From: Arenibacter echinorum
Lineage (GTDB): Bacteria > Bacteroidota > Bacteroidia > Flavobacteriales > Flavobacteriaceae
Assembly: GCF_003259375.1 (NCBI RefSeq)
Contig: NZ_QLLN01000005.1
Coordinates: 62,001 to 126,000 of the forward strand
Direction of reading: 5' to 3'
DNA: 64,000 nt
The notes under the pieces were generated by a model. It was not told where the DNA came from and did not search any database. It saw only the letters and a program-made list of their open reading frames with translations. Below, piece by piece: positions 28,135 to 37,278 of this stretch. Position 1 is the stretch's first letter. Every line of letters begins with the position of its first letter. The position numbers were made by a program, and so were the translations under genes.

Positions 28135-28842
28135 CTAGGTCAACAAATTACCTTCGTCATCCCATTCTGCCATATCATTTCGCTTACTTTGATCCACACA
28201 TTTGGCAATCCATTCGGGATCATAGGATTTCCCATGTTTGGCCAATATATCTTCCGGTACGCCGTCCCAAACGTTGGGGGAATTACCTTTATACCCCAAA
28301 TCTTCAATACCTTCCTTGGAGGTATAATATCCCGTTACGGTTAGATTGCGAACAAGGGAAAAGAATTGTTGCTCGTACGTAGGATTTTCCTTGTCCGGAA
28401 AGGCAATGGCATCCAAAATCTCCTTTTGCTGTGCCTCGGTGGCGGTTTTAAATTCCACCCCATAATCCTTATTGCTCTTGTGATCCAACCACATTAGACC
28501 TCCTTGCAACGGAGTTTGATAAGCAGGGATATCCTTGGCCATAAATTCAATAAAATCGGGCACTCCGGCATCGGTAGCGCTACCATTGGTTCCATTGGCA
28601 GGTAAAATCAAAGCACATAACACCCCCAAAGTGGCCATCTCATGTTCATTAAAAAACTGTTCTGCGTAAAGTTTTTGCAGCAACTCTTTTTCCTCCGGGG
28701 TTCTCCCGAAATGCTTTTCTTCCTGTACCAGGGCCTCTGCAGCTGCTGCCTCCCCTTCTGTTCCCGGCTTACATCCATTAATTGCCAATCCGCCTGCTAC
28801 ACCTCCAAGAATAATGGACTTTATACTTTTTCTTCTATCCAT
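28135..28842 (-). CDS. Gluconate 2-dehydrogenase subunit 3-like protein (copy 2)
   Basis: Paralogue of the protein at 24498-25217, 235 residues, with the same MDRRKSI start, RR motif and Cys (AINGCKPG) at the end of the leader. The sequences run in parallel from HFGRTPEE to the C-terminal NLLT. It sits 4 bp after GMC copy 2, giving the same gene order as copy 1, but here the isomerase-like gene follows. Confidence 0.9.
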   Translation of the reverse strand: MDRRKSIKSIILGGVAGGLAINGCKPGTEGEAAAAEALVQEEKHFGRTPEEKELLQKLYAEQFFNEHEMATLGVLCALILPANGTNGSATDAGVPDFIEFMAKDIPAYQTPLQGGLMWLDHKSNKDYGVEFKTATEAQQKEILDAIAFPDKENPTYEQQFFSLVRNLTVTGYYTSKEGIEDLGYKGNSPNVWDGVPEDILAKHGKSYDPEWIAKCVDQSKRNDMAEWDDEGNLLT

Positions 28843-28846
28843 AATA

Positions 28847-30565
28847 CTAGATATTTTGTTTTTTCAATTGCTCAACTATATAATCTGACGTTCTCCAGGC
28901 CAGGGCCAAGATGGTCCATGTAGGGTTCTTATCAGCTTGGGAAACAAAGGGTCCCGCATCAACAATAAAAACATTATCCACATCGTGCATTTGTTCCCAT
29001 TTATTGACCACAGAAGTTCTAGGATTGTCCCCCATCCTTGTGGTACCCACCTCATGGATAATTTCACCAGGGTTAAGTAAACCATAATCGCTATCTTTTC
29101 CTGCCGGCTTACCAATGACCTGTCCGCCCATATTGTGGATTATTTCCGAAAAGGTTTCTTGCATATGCTTGGCCTGAAGACGTTCGTGATCGGACCATTG
29201 GTAGTTAAAGCGCAATACTGGAATACCAAATTCATCAACCTTTCCCGGGTCAATTTCACAATAGTTACTTTCCAAAGCTATAGATTCGCCACGGCCGGCA
29301 AAACCGATCATTGCTCCGTAATATTTCTTGACATCCTCCCTAAGGACATTGCCGTAGCCCCCAACTTTTTCACCAAAGAACTCATTCATGGCATTTGGGT
29401 TAAATCCGAAACCGTAGCTTGGCATCCCCATTCCTCCCCATATTTCTATATGGTAACCTCTGGCAAAATCGAGCTTCTTATTGTCCAACCACCAAGGGGT
29501 ATAGACATGCATCCCTCCTACACCATCTTCGTTGTATGTCTTTCTATTCATCAGTTCAGGGACAAATCCTGTCATTCCGCCCCCTGTGGAATCGTGAAGG
29601 TACTTCCCTACCACACCGCTACTGTTGCCCAGTCCGGCCGGATGTTGCTTACTTTTGGAATTTAACAGGATTCTTGCGGTACTACAGGCCGATGCGGCCA
29701 GTACTACTATTTTCCCCTTTAATCCATATTCCTTACGATCTTCCTTATTTACATAAAGTACTCCGGTGGCCTTACCTTCCTCATTAGTGGTTACCTCGCG
29801 TACCATGGCGTTCACAAAAAGATCTATTTGGCCTCCATTCTTCTGCGCAGGGAATATCAAACAACTTCCCGATGAGAAATCGGCATATATCTGGCATGAC
29901 CTACTACATTGTCCGCAATAAAAACAGACCCCGCGATCCTCATTTATTTTTTTGGTGACCATGGACATCCTTGAAGGAATGACCGGAATATTGGATTTCC
30001 TGGCTCCATCTATATAATACAGTTCGTGCAATCTCGGCTTTGGCGCAGGAAGGAAAAACCCGTCCGGTTCATTTTCCATACCTTCTTTAGACCCAAAAAC
30101 ACCAATTAACTTGTCTACTTTATCATAGTACGGTTTTACATCTTCATAGCCAATAGGCCAGTTTTCCCCTAGACCATCAATATCCTTGTGCTTAAAATCG
30201 CGCTGACTGAAACGCAAGGAGATACGTCCCCAGTGATTTGTTCTACCGCCCAACATACGTGATCTAAACCAATTAAATCTTGAACCATTTTTTTGGGTAT
30301 AAGGTTCTCCTTCAATTTCCCAACCGCCATATGCAGCATCATATTCCCCAAACGCCCTAGTTGTACTTGCACCTCTACGTGGAGATTCATACGGCCATTT
30401 CAATTGTGTAATCTGTTCCGGATTTTTGGGATCAAAAAACGGACCCGCTTCTACTACGGCCACTTTTAGTCCCGCCTCGGACAACACTTTTGTGGCCATA
30501 CCACCACCGGCACCGGACCCAACTATGATGACATCATAAATAGTTGATGTTTCTTTTATCTGCAT
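28847..30565 (-). CDS. GMC oxidoreductase, FAD sugar dehydrogenase catalytic subunit (copy 2)
   Basis: Paralogue of the GMC protein at 25221-26942, 572 residues, colinear throughout. It keeps IIVGSGAGGGMATKVLSEAG, GGRTNHWGRISLRF, the four-Cys VCFYCGQCSRSC and HEVGTTRMG, and has DKNPTWTILAL where copy 1 has DKNCTWT. Divergence is concentrated in the middle (substrate) region, which suggests different sugars rather than simple redundancy. Likely first gene of GMC2-subunit 3-isomerase. Confidence 0.92.
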   Translation of the reverse strand: MQIKETSTIYDVIIVGSGAGGGMATKVLSEAGLKVAVVEAGPFFDPKNPEQITQLKWPYESPRRGASTTRAFGEYDAAYGGWEIEGEPYTQKNGSRFNWFRSRMLGGRTNHWGRISLRFSQRDFKHKDIDGLGENWPIGYEDVKPYYDKVDKLIGVFGSKEGMENEPDGFFLPAPKPRLHELYYIDGARKSNIPVIPSRMSMVTKKINEDRGVCFYCGQCSRSCQIYADFSSGSCLIFPAQKNGGQIDLFVNAMVREVTTNEEGKATGVLYVNKEDRKEYGLKGKIVVLAASACSTARILLNSKSKQHPAGLGNSSGVVGKYLHDSTGGGMTGFVPELMNRKTYNEDGVGGMHVYTPWWLDNKKLDFARGYHIEIWGGMGMPSYGFGFNPNAMNEFFGEKVGGYGNVLREDVKKYYGAMIGFAGRGESIALESNYCEIDPGKVDEFGIPVLRFNYQWSDHERLQAKHMQETFSEIIHNMGGQVIGKPAGKDSDYGLLNPGEIIHEVGTTRMGDNPRTSVVNKWEQMHDVDNVFIVDAGPFVSQADKNPTWTILALAWRTSDYIVEQLKKQNI

Positions 30566-30573
30566 ACTATAAA

Positions 30574-30685
30574 GAATTAATTTTGAAGCTCAATATAAGT
30601 TTAAATCGATATTAAATTAAAATTTTTTATCCGAACAACCTTAAAATTCATGTAATTTGACACAAAACCATGGATAATTGATGAA
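30574..30685 (-). repeat. Upstream block shared with the first GMC gene
   Basis: Second copy of the leader region described at 26950-27060. Marks the outer edge of the duplicated unit (leader, GMC gene, subunit 3 gene). Confidence 0.65.
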
Positions 30686-30784
30686 ATATTATTAACTGGG
30701 ACATTTGGCAGTAAATATGGAGTCCGGATCAATGAACGGAACAGTTACATTAAGTACTTCCCTTAATTAAGGAAATCCAAAGCC

Positions 30785-32896
30785 TTAAAAATTCTTCAAT
30801 TGCTCCAAAGCTTCCTTAGCCGTAGCTACCGGAAGCTTACAGGTATGATCCTGACAAACATAAATATAGGTCCCATCATCCGCATAACGCCCTTTAAACA
30901 AAGGCATTTCACTTTCTTTATTACTACCAAGAATTAAGGTGTTGGGCAAATTTTGTTGCTGTAATTCAGCTAATAATTGCTTAGCATCATTGCCCACAAC
31001 TGCAATTTCGTAAAAGGGATATGCCGTTTTCAACAGAAGGGAATTCCATTTGGAATAATTATAGGCATTTTCCTCCAATACCGAAATCATAGAGGAAAGC
31101 ATGGACCTTGCTTTTAACGTAGCTTCCTTATCATAGTCTATATGTCCCAATAGAAACAGATTTTCTGCCATAACCGCATTGGGCGAAGGCAATACCCCAT
31201 CATCGGTTTTAATTATTTGCGCAATTAATTCGTCATCGGAGTTAAAACTGTACATCCCAGAATTTTCATCAGCAAATTTGTCCTTTGCTATTTGATTCAT
31301 TTCTTTGGCAAAGTCCAAATAGGAATCTGTCATTGTGGTACTATACAATTTTAAAGAGGCATTGGCCAAAAAGGAATAATCCTCCAGAAAACCATCACTT
31401 TTTTTACTTCCCTTTTTATAAGTATGTATCAACTGATCTTTATTCAGACTATTTTTTTTAATAAAATTAAAGACGTCCTCTGCTTTTTCCAAATAAGCAG
31501 TTTCGTTAAAAACATTATAGGCATCTACAAATCCATTGATCAACAAGGCATTCCAAGAGGTAATGATCTTATCATCGGTATTTGGCCTAATTCTTTTATT
31601 CCTAGCAGTTAAAATTTTGTTTTGCCATCTTTCCTGTACACCGTCCCAATCTTCTGCATCAATATCATTTTCCTTAATGAATTCCTCATCACCTGAGTTC
31701 CTGAAAAGAACATAGGAATCGTTTTCCCAAATATTGGAACGCTTTATATTGTAGTATTTGGCAAATAAGTCATAATCGGATCCCAAAACCGCCTTTAATT
31801 CCTCTTCTTTCCAAACGTAATATTTACCTTCCTCGCCTTCACTATCGGCATCAATGGCCGCATAATAGCCGCCTCCCGGATTTTTCATTTCCCTATCCAA
31901 AAAAGCAATAGTCTCTTCCACTACCTTTTTGTACATAGGCTCATTAAACAACTTATAGGCCTTGGAATAAAGACTTAATAATTGGGCATTGTCATATAGC
32001 ATTTTCTCAAAATGCGGCACTTTCCATTGGGCATCGGTACTATACCTGTAAAATCCGCCGGCTACATGATCGTAAACGCCTCCCCAAGCAATTCTGTCCA
32101 AAGTGGTTTTAACAAAATCCATAGCATCCTTATCCTCCGTTAAAACGGCATAATCCAACAGAAAATCAAGATTAATAGGAATCATAAATTTCTGTGACCC
32201 TCTATTTCCTCCCCATTTTAAGTCCCAGTTATCCTTCCATTTTTCAACGCTATTTTTTAGGACCTCTGGAGTCAACATCCCCAAATCTGAGACCGGCTGT
32301 ATTATATTTACTTCCTGTATGCCTTGGGCCACCATATCGGCATACTCGTTGGCTTTTTTGGGGTCGTTCTTATAAAGCTTGCTAACCTCGGCCAAAACTT
32401 TGCTCCATTGTTCCTTGGTATGGTAGGTACCCCCATAAATGGGTTTTCCATTGGGCAGGGTAATCACGTTCAAAGGCCAGCCTCCATTACCATTGATTAG
32501 CTGTAAGGCAGTCATATACACATGATCTACATCTGGTCTTTCCTCCCTATCTACTTTAATACTTATAAAGTTTTCATTCATCAATTTGGCCACTTCCTCA
32601 TCTTCAAAGGTCTCCTCTTCCATTACATGGCACCAATGACAGGATGAATAACCAACACTTACCAATACCAACTTGTCCTCCTTTTTGGCTTCTTCCAAAG
32701 CACTTGTACTCCACGGTCTCCAATTTACCGGGTTATGGGCATGTTGTAACAAATACGGACTAGTTTCATGAATAAGGTCATTGGTATATTTATGGTCGTT
32801 TTTCTGACCTTTAATATCGGAACAGGAAAATAAGATCATTATCAACAATAAAAATAGATTACAAAAAGAAAGCCTAAGGCACATATTTCGGGTCAT
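30785..32896 (-). CDS. SSP411/YyaL-type thioredoxin-domain protein (DUF255), lipoprotein
   Basis: Protein of 703 residues. The N-terminus ends [11 protein letters not shown], a lipobox. A thioredoxin-like domain (about 40-200) opens with [20 protein letters not shown] and carries [20 protein letters not shown] with the CHWC pair. The rest is an alpha/alpha barrel as in N-acylglucosamine 2-epimerases, with [16 protein letters not shown] and [16 protein letters not shown]. The fusion matches the widespread SSP411/YyaL family, whose role is not established. Monocistronic by position. Confidence 0.88.
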   Translation of the reverse strand: MTRNMCLRLSFCNLFLLLIMILFSCSDIKGQKNDHKYTNDLIHETSPYLLQHAHNPVNWRPWSTSALEEAKKEDKLVLVSVGYSSCHWCHVMEEETFEDEEVAKLMNENFISIKVDREERPDVDHVYMTALQLINGNGGWPLNVITLPNGKPIYGGTYHTKEQWSKVLAEVSKLYKNDPKKANEYADMVAQGIQEVNIIQPVSDLGMLTPEVLKNSVEKWKDNWDLKWGGNRGSQKFMIPINLDFLLDYAVLTEDKDAMDFVKTTLDRIAWGGVYDHVAGGFYRYSTDAQWKVPHFEKMLYDNAQLLSLYSKAYKLFNEPMYKKVVEETIAFLDREMKNPGGGYYAAIDADSEGEEGKYYVWKEEELKAVLGSDYDLFAKYYNIKRSNIWENDSYVLFRNSGDEEFIKENDIDAEDWDGVQERWQNKILTARNKRIRPNTDDKIITSWNALLINGFVDAYNVFNETAYLEKAEDVFNFIKKNSLNKDQLIHTYKKGSKKSDGFLEDYSFLANASLKLYSTTMTDSYLDFAKEMNQIAKDKFADENSGMYSFNSDDELIAQIIKTDDGVLPSPNAVMAENLFLLGHIDYDKEATLKARSMLSSMISVLEENAYNYSKWNSLLLKTAYPFYEIAVVGNDAKQLLAELQQQNLPNTLILGSNKESEMPLFKGRYADDGTYIYVCQDHTCKLPVATAKEALEQLKNF

Positions 32897-32983
32897 AAAT
32901 GCGAATATTGTTCAGTTTTGAAAAATACAACAAATCATTTCAATTACAGTAGAATAAAATAAAGTTCTATGCCCATAAAATTG

Positions 32984-33715
32984 TTAATTTTCTACAGGAC
33001 CCAGCTTTTTTTGCAACAAAAACCAATCGTAAAGCTCATTGTTTTCATAGGCCTTGTCCCATGCGTTATGACCTACACCCTTGTAAATCGTAAAATCCAC
33101 ATTGTATCCCATTTCCTTTAATTTGGCAACCATTTCAATAGATTCCGAAATGGAAATCGACTTATCCTGATCACCATGATAAACACGAATTGGCATATTT
33201 TTATTGATCCAGGAAGCATAGGGCACAGGAGTCATGCCACAAACCACGGCCAAGGCCGCAAATTTATCCGGATATTGTACGGCCATTTCCCAGGCTGCAC
33301 CACCTCCCCTACTGAGGCCGGTAAGGTATATTCTATTTTCGTCCACTTTATTGGTAGCAATAATACTATCCAAGAGTTGATTAACTGCCCTGGTGTTCCA
33401 CCACATTTTTTCTTGGGGATTCTGTGGAGCCAAGATTAGAAAAGGAAATTTCTTGCCCCCTGAAATAAGTTTTGGGGGGCCATTTCGCTTTACAGATTTT
33501 AAATTCCCGCCGGATTCTCCCCCGCCATGTAAAAAGAGCAATAGGGGAAATTTTTCCTCTGGATTTACCTCATAATTCCCTGGGTAATATAGGTAATACC
33601 TCAAGTTTTCGGTGGTAACGACCTCCATTTCTGAATTGATAAGTTCAGGAGAGGACTGGGAGGCACAGCCTTCAAAAATAAAAAGGCAGCAAAAAATTAA
33701 AACTAATGTTTTCAT
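32984..33715 (-). CDS. Secreted alpha/beta hydrolase (PHB-depolymerase/feruloyl-esterase-like) lipoprotein
   Basis: Serine esterase of 243 residues. I place the start at ATG 33715 (MKTLVLIFCCLFIFEGC, a lipobox); the longer frame from 33823 would cover its own promoter. LYYPGNYEVNPEEKFPLLLF leads into the oxyanion turn LHGGGESGG; the nucleophile is in TGLSRGGGAAWEMA, and GVGHNAWDKAY carries the catalytic His. Probably a carbohydrate esterase at the cell surface. Substrate unknown. Confidence 0.85.
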   Translation of the reverse strand: MKTLVLIFCCLFIFEGCASQSSPELINSEMEVVTTENLRYYLYYPGNYEVNPEEKFPLLLFLHGGGESGGNLKSVKRNGPPKLISGGKKFPFLILAPQNPQEKMWWNTRAVNQLLDSIIATNKVDENRIYLTGLSRGGGAAWEMAVQYPDKFAALAVVCGMTPVPYASWINKNMPIRVYHGDQDKSISISESIEMVAKLKEMGYNVDFTIYKGVGHNAWDKAYENNELYDWFLLQKKLGPVEN

Positions 33716-33720
33716 TTGTT

Positions 33721-33728
33721 CAAATATA
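33721..33728 (-). promoter_or_regulatory. -7 promoter element of the esterase gene
   Basis: Minus-strand TATATTTG, an exact TAnnTTTG match, only 5 bp upstream of ATG 33715. The transcript would be leaderless or nearly so. It supports the short start. Confidence 0.4.
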
Positions 33729-33951
33729 TTGTTTGATTTAGGACCACCTATATTTGTATAAGGCCATATCCTAGAATTATCATGGTTATCAATCAGTATT
33801 CCAAATTGGTTGAAAATCCGCAAATTGATGCATTTTTATTTAACATACCCGCTGTTTATACTTTTATTTAACATTCAAGATTATTCCTTAAACAAAAAAT
33901 AAGATAATAGTTATAAATGTCTAAATGTATTTTCATTTCGGGTTTTCGTTT

Positions 33952-33983
33952 TACTTTGGTACATTTATCGAGCAATCAAAAAA
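33952..33983 (+). promoter_or_regulatory. Putative kdgK-eda promoter block shared with nagB
   Basis: TACTTTGGTAC at 33952, followed by TTTATCGA and a CAA-rich stretch, aligns with 37219-37251 upstream of nagB. TACTTTG is one base short of TAnnTTTG. Shared sequence is seen; promoter function is inferred. Confidence 0.4.
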
Positions 33984-33989
33984 TTTAGT

Positions 33990-35012
33990 ATGAAGAAAGT
34001 CATCACTTTCGGGGAGATCCTCCTAAGACTGTCTACCGAAAGACACCTTCGGTTTTCACAGGCCACCAATTTCAACGCCACCTATGGAGGCGGAGAGTTT
34101 AACGTAGCGGTATCCCTAGCCAATTATGGGTTTGATGCTGAATTCGTTACATGTTTGCCAAAAAACGACATAGGCCAATGTGCCCTACAGGAAATTAGAA
34201 AGCATAATGTGGGCACCAACAATATACAGTTTGGGGGAGACCGTCTCGGCATTTATTTTTTGGAAACAGGCGCCGGAACACGGGGAAGCAAGGTAGTCTA
34301 TGATAGGGCGAACAGTTCAATTGCAGAAATAGAACCGAACTCTATAGATTGGAAAGCAGTATTTAAGCATGCAGATTGGTTTCACTGGAGCGGGGTTACC
34401 CCAGCAATTTCAAGCAAGGCTGCGGCTGTATGCTTAGAGGCGGTTAAGGCCGCCCATAAAATGGGTGTTACCATTTCATCGGATTTGAATTATCGTTCCA
34501 AATTATGGAAATACGGGAAAGAGCCAAAAGATATTATGCCCGAACTCTTAAAGTACAGCAATGTTATTTTAGGGGATTTAGACACGGCTTTTTTTATGAC
34601 AGGGCAAGAACCACAGGACCCGGACTATCAAGATATGGACTCCTTACCGGAACTGTACGACCTTCTTTACAAAGGCTCTCCGGATTTAAGTTATGTGGCC
34701 ACAACTTTGCGTTATTCCGTAAATGCTTCGCATCAAAAAATAGGCGGAATTTTATATGACGGAAAAAAAATACACTATGCAAAAATTAGGGAGGTAACCC
34801 CTGTAGTTGACCGGGTAGGGAGTGGCGATGCCTTTATGGGGGGCTTGATATATGGGCTCTTACAAGATAAAATAGATAATCAACAAACAATCGATTTTGC
34901 AGCGGCTGCCTGCTGTATCAAGCATACGATTACAGGCGATTTCAACTTGGCCACCCTTGAAGAAATTGAGCAATTGGCAGGAGGAAATTCCTCTGGAAAA
35001 GTAAGTAGGTAA
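33990..35012 (+). CDS. kdgK: 2-dehydro-3-deoxygluconate kinase (PfkB family)
   Basis: Cytoplasmic sugar kinase of 340 residues that phosphorylates KDG to KDPG. The PfkB features are ITFGEILLRLSTERHLRF, FNATYGGGEFNVAVSLANYG and the ATP/anion-hole motif DRVGSGDAFMGGLIYGL near 270-285. The next gene, KDPG aldolase, is 14 bp away, which settles the substrate better than the sequence alone. With uxuA on the other side this forms the end of the uronate pathway. Confidence 0.93.
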   Translation: MKKVITFGEILLRLSTERHLRFSQATNFNATYGGGEFNVAVSLANYGFDAEFVTCLPKNDIGQCALQEIRKHNVGTNNIQFGGDRLGIYFLETGAGTRGSKVVYDRANSSIAEIEPNSIDWKAVFKHADWFHWSGVTPAISSKAAAVCLEAVKAAHKMGVTISSDLNYRSKLWKYGKEPKDIMPELLKYSNVILGDLDTAFFMTGQEPQDPDYQDMDSLPELYDLLYKGSPDLSYVATTLRYSVNASHQKIGGILYDGKKIHYAKIREVTPVVDRVGSGDAFMGGLIYGLLQDKIDNQQTIDFAAAACCIKHTITGDFNLATLEEIEQLAGGNSSGKVSR

Positions 35013-35026
35013 AATAACTAAACCTT

Positions 35027-35695
35027 ATGTCACAGTTTTCGAGAATTGAAGTAGCTGCACTAATGAAAGAAACGGGACTCGTGCCCTTGTTCTATCATCC
35101 GGATGTGGAATTGGGAAAGAAAATTTTAAAAGCATGCTACAATGGTGGTGCGCGATTAATTGAATTTACGGCACGTGGGGATTTCGCCCATGAAGTCTTT
35201 GCCGAACTAAATAAATTCGTCATTAAGGAATTGCCGGAAATGGCGGTAGGTGTAGGATCGGTAACCGATGCTGCAGCAGCTTCCCTTTATATGCAAATGG
35301 GTGCCAATTTCATTGTAACCCCTTCCTTGCGCGAAGATATTGCCATGGTCTGTAATAGAAGAAAAGTATTATGGAGTCCAGGGTGTGGCTCCCTGACAGA
35401 AATAAACAAAGCTGAAGAATTGGGCTGCGAAATTATAAAATTATTCCCTGGCGCCAATTTCGGACCAGACTTTGTTAAAGCCATTAAAGGACCACAACCG
35501 TGGACCAGTGTCATGCCAACAGGCGGTGTAACCTTGGAGGAATCCAATTTAAAAGGATGGTTCAATGCCGGGGTTACCTGTGTAGGTATGGGTTCCAACC
35601 TAATTAGTAAAACGGTAGTGGAAAAAAGGGATTACAGTGGTCTAGAGCAATCGGTAAGGGAAACATTGGCCCTTATCAAAAGAATACGGAGCTAG
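35027..35695 (+). CDS. eda: KDPG / 4-hydroxy-2-oxoglutarate aldolase
   Basis: Class I aldolase of 222 residues; splits KDPG to pyruvate and glyceraldehyde 3-phosphate. MKETGLVPLFYHPDVELGKK starts the barrel, GARLIEFTARGD carries the conserved Glu and Arg, and CEIIKLFPGANFGPDFVKAI has the Schiff-base Lys. TSVMPTGGVTLEESNLKGWF binds phosphate. Follows kdgK in one operon and ends at a strong hairpin. Confidence 0.95.
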   Translation: MSQFSRIEVAALMKETGLVPLFYHPDVELGKKILKACYNGGARLIEFTARGDFAHEVFAELNKFVIKELPEMAVGVGSVTDAAAASLYMQMGANFIVTPSLREDIAMVCNRRKVLWSPGCGSLTEINKAEELGCEIIKLFPGANFGPDFVKAIKGPQPWTSVMPTGGVTLEESNLKGWFNAGVTCVGMGSNLISKTVVEKRDYSGLEQSVRETLALIKRIRS

Positions 35696-35741
35696 TGATA
35701 AGACCCATCATTTGCCTACCTACTTTTGGTATTATAAAAGT

Positions 35742-35777
35742 AAAACCTCTGATTTTATGAAAATCAGAGGTTTTTTT
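35742..35777 (+). terminator. Strong terminator between eda and uxuA
   Basis: AAAACCTCTGATTTT (35742-35756) and AAAATCAGAGGTTTT (35760-35774), 3-nt loop, T run to 35777. A 15-bp perfect stem that can serve both convergent transcripts. Confidence 0.85.
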
Positions 35778-35820
35778 AACTCTAAATACTGTTTTCCTTG
35801 CCAAGGAAAGTTGATTTATT

Positions 35821-37008
35821 TTACAGGGATCTTCTTATTCCCAATTCCAGTCCCCTTAATTCTGCAAGACCCCTAAGCCTTCCTATGGCAGAATATCCCG
35901 GGTTTGTTTTTTTCCTAAGGTCGTCCAACATTTTATGACCGTGATCTGGCCTCATTGGCATCCTCAAATCTTTTCTTCCTACAGCACTTCTCTTTTGTTG
36001 CTCCTCTACCAAGGCTTTTAACACCCCGAACATATCTACATCCCCTGTCAAATGATCGGCCTCGTGAAAATTACCTTTGTCATCCCGCTCTGTACTTCTA
36101 AGGTGCATGAAATGTATTCGATGCCCCAAGCGCTTTACCATACCCACCAAATCATTGTCCGCTCTAACCCCAAAAGACCCGGTACAAAAGGTTAGTCCGT
36201 TATTGGGACTATCCACGGCATTATATAGATCAAGAATATCCTGCTCCGTACTTACTACCCTTGGCAATCCCAAAATTGGATAAGGTGGATCATCGGGATG
36301 TATACACATACGCACCCCTTCTTTTTCGGCAATTGGAATTATGCTCTGTAAAAAGGAGAACAGATGTTGCTTAAGTTCCTTAGCACCAATTTGGTCATAT
36401 GTTGCCAAAATTTGATTAAACTCCTTCAAACTATATCCTTCTTCGGCCCCAGGTAGACCTGCTATAATATTCTGCACCAATTTCTTTTGATCCTTTTCCG
36501 AAGTTTTTTCCAAATATTCCTTGGCTGCCTTCTGATCTTCCTCAGTATATGATTTTTCTGCACCTGGACGTTTTAATAGAAAGAGTTCAAAAGCCGCAAA
36601 GGCGGCCTTTTCAAACCTCAAGGCCGTAGACCCATCCTCCAGTTCATAGTCAAGATTGGTGCGCGTCCAATCCAAAACTGGCATAAAATTGTAACAAATA
36701 GTATCTATTCCACAGGATCCCAAATTGGAAATAGTGGTCTTATAGTTTTCCACATACTTCTGAAAATCGCCCTGTTGTGTCTTAATACTTTCATGAATGG
36801 GAACGCTTTCTACAACAGACCAGGTCAAGCCCACCGCCTCGATCTCTGCCTTTCTCTTTTTAATTTCCTCCAACGGCCAAACTTCCCCATTGGGAATATG
36901 ATGTAAGGCAGTAACCACTCCTGTAGCTCCGGACTGTTTAATATCCATTAAGGAAACAGGATCTTTGGGCCCGTACCATCTCCATGTATTTTCTAAAGTC
37001 AAACTCAT
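35821..37008 (-). CDS. uxuA: Mannonate dehydratase
   Basis: Dehydrates D-mannonate to KDG, the substrate of KdgK. The 395-residue protein has the expected start ([20 protein letters not shown]), [35 protein letters not shown] and the metal-binding blocks [35 protein letters not shown] and [11 protein letters not shown], ending with [14 protein letters not shown]. Convergent with kdgK-eda and divergent from nagB. Confidence 0.97.
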   Translation of the reverse strand: MSLTLENTWRWYGPKDPVSLMDIKQSGATGVVTALHHIPNGEVWPLEEIKKRKAEIEAVGLTWSVVESVPIHESIKTQQGDFQKYVENYKTTISNLGSCGIDTICYNFMPVLDWTRTNLDYELEDGSTALRFEKAAFAAFELFLLKRPGAEKSYTEEDQKAAKEYLEKTSEKDQKKLVQNIIAGLPGAEEGYSLKEFNQILATYDQIGAKELKQHLFSFLQSIIPIAEKEGVRMCIHPDDPPYPILGLPRVVSTEQDILDLYNAVDSPNNGLTFCTGSFGVRADNDLVGMVKRLGHRIHFMHLRSTERDDKGNFHEADHLTGDVDMFGVLKALVEEQQKRSAVGRKDLRMPMRPDHGHKMLDDLRKKTNPGYSAIGRLRGLAELRGLELGIRRSL

Positions 37009-37218
37009 TAATATTATTTTTATAAATAAAACATTACTTTATTGGCGGTAGTGCGACAATATTTTTTAAAACACTTGGTCTTCAAAGTAAATAATTTACC
37101 AAGATATCAATTTTAAAAGTATTGCACCGACCATTTTTGGAAAGATTAAAAAAGTATCACAAAATATATTTTATTCTTAAACTTGATTAAAATTCCTTAT
37201 CTTTTTTAGGCATTTAAA

Positions 37219-37278
37219 TACTTTGTACTACTTTTATCGATTCAACCAAAAATGAACAAAAAATCTAGCTCTCCATGA
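37219..37278 (+). promoter_or_regulatory. nagB promoter block and 8-codon upstream ORF
   Basis: TACTTTGTAC at 37219 and TTTATCGA at 37233-37240 match the kdgK upstream block. From ATG 37252 a mini-ORF encodes MNKKSSSP; its TGA (37276-37278) overlaps the nagB ATG (37275) as ATGA, the layout of coupled translation. The sequence is clear; function is inferred. Confidence 0.4.

Noticed and set aside
29135-29665. 176-codon antisense open frame over the second GMC gene
   Set aside because: Opposite strand of a well-supported enzyme gene; no family features.
33749-33756. Plus-strand TATATTTG as promoter of kdgK
   Set aside because: It is over 230 bp from the kdgK start, and its position between two divergent genes is explained by AT-rich chance.
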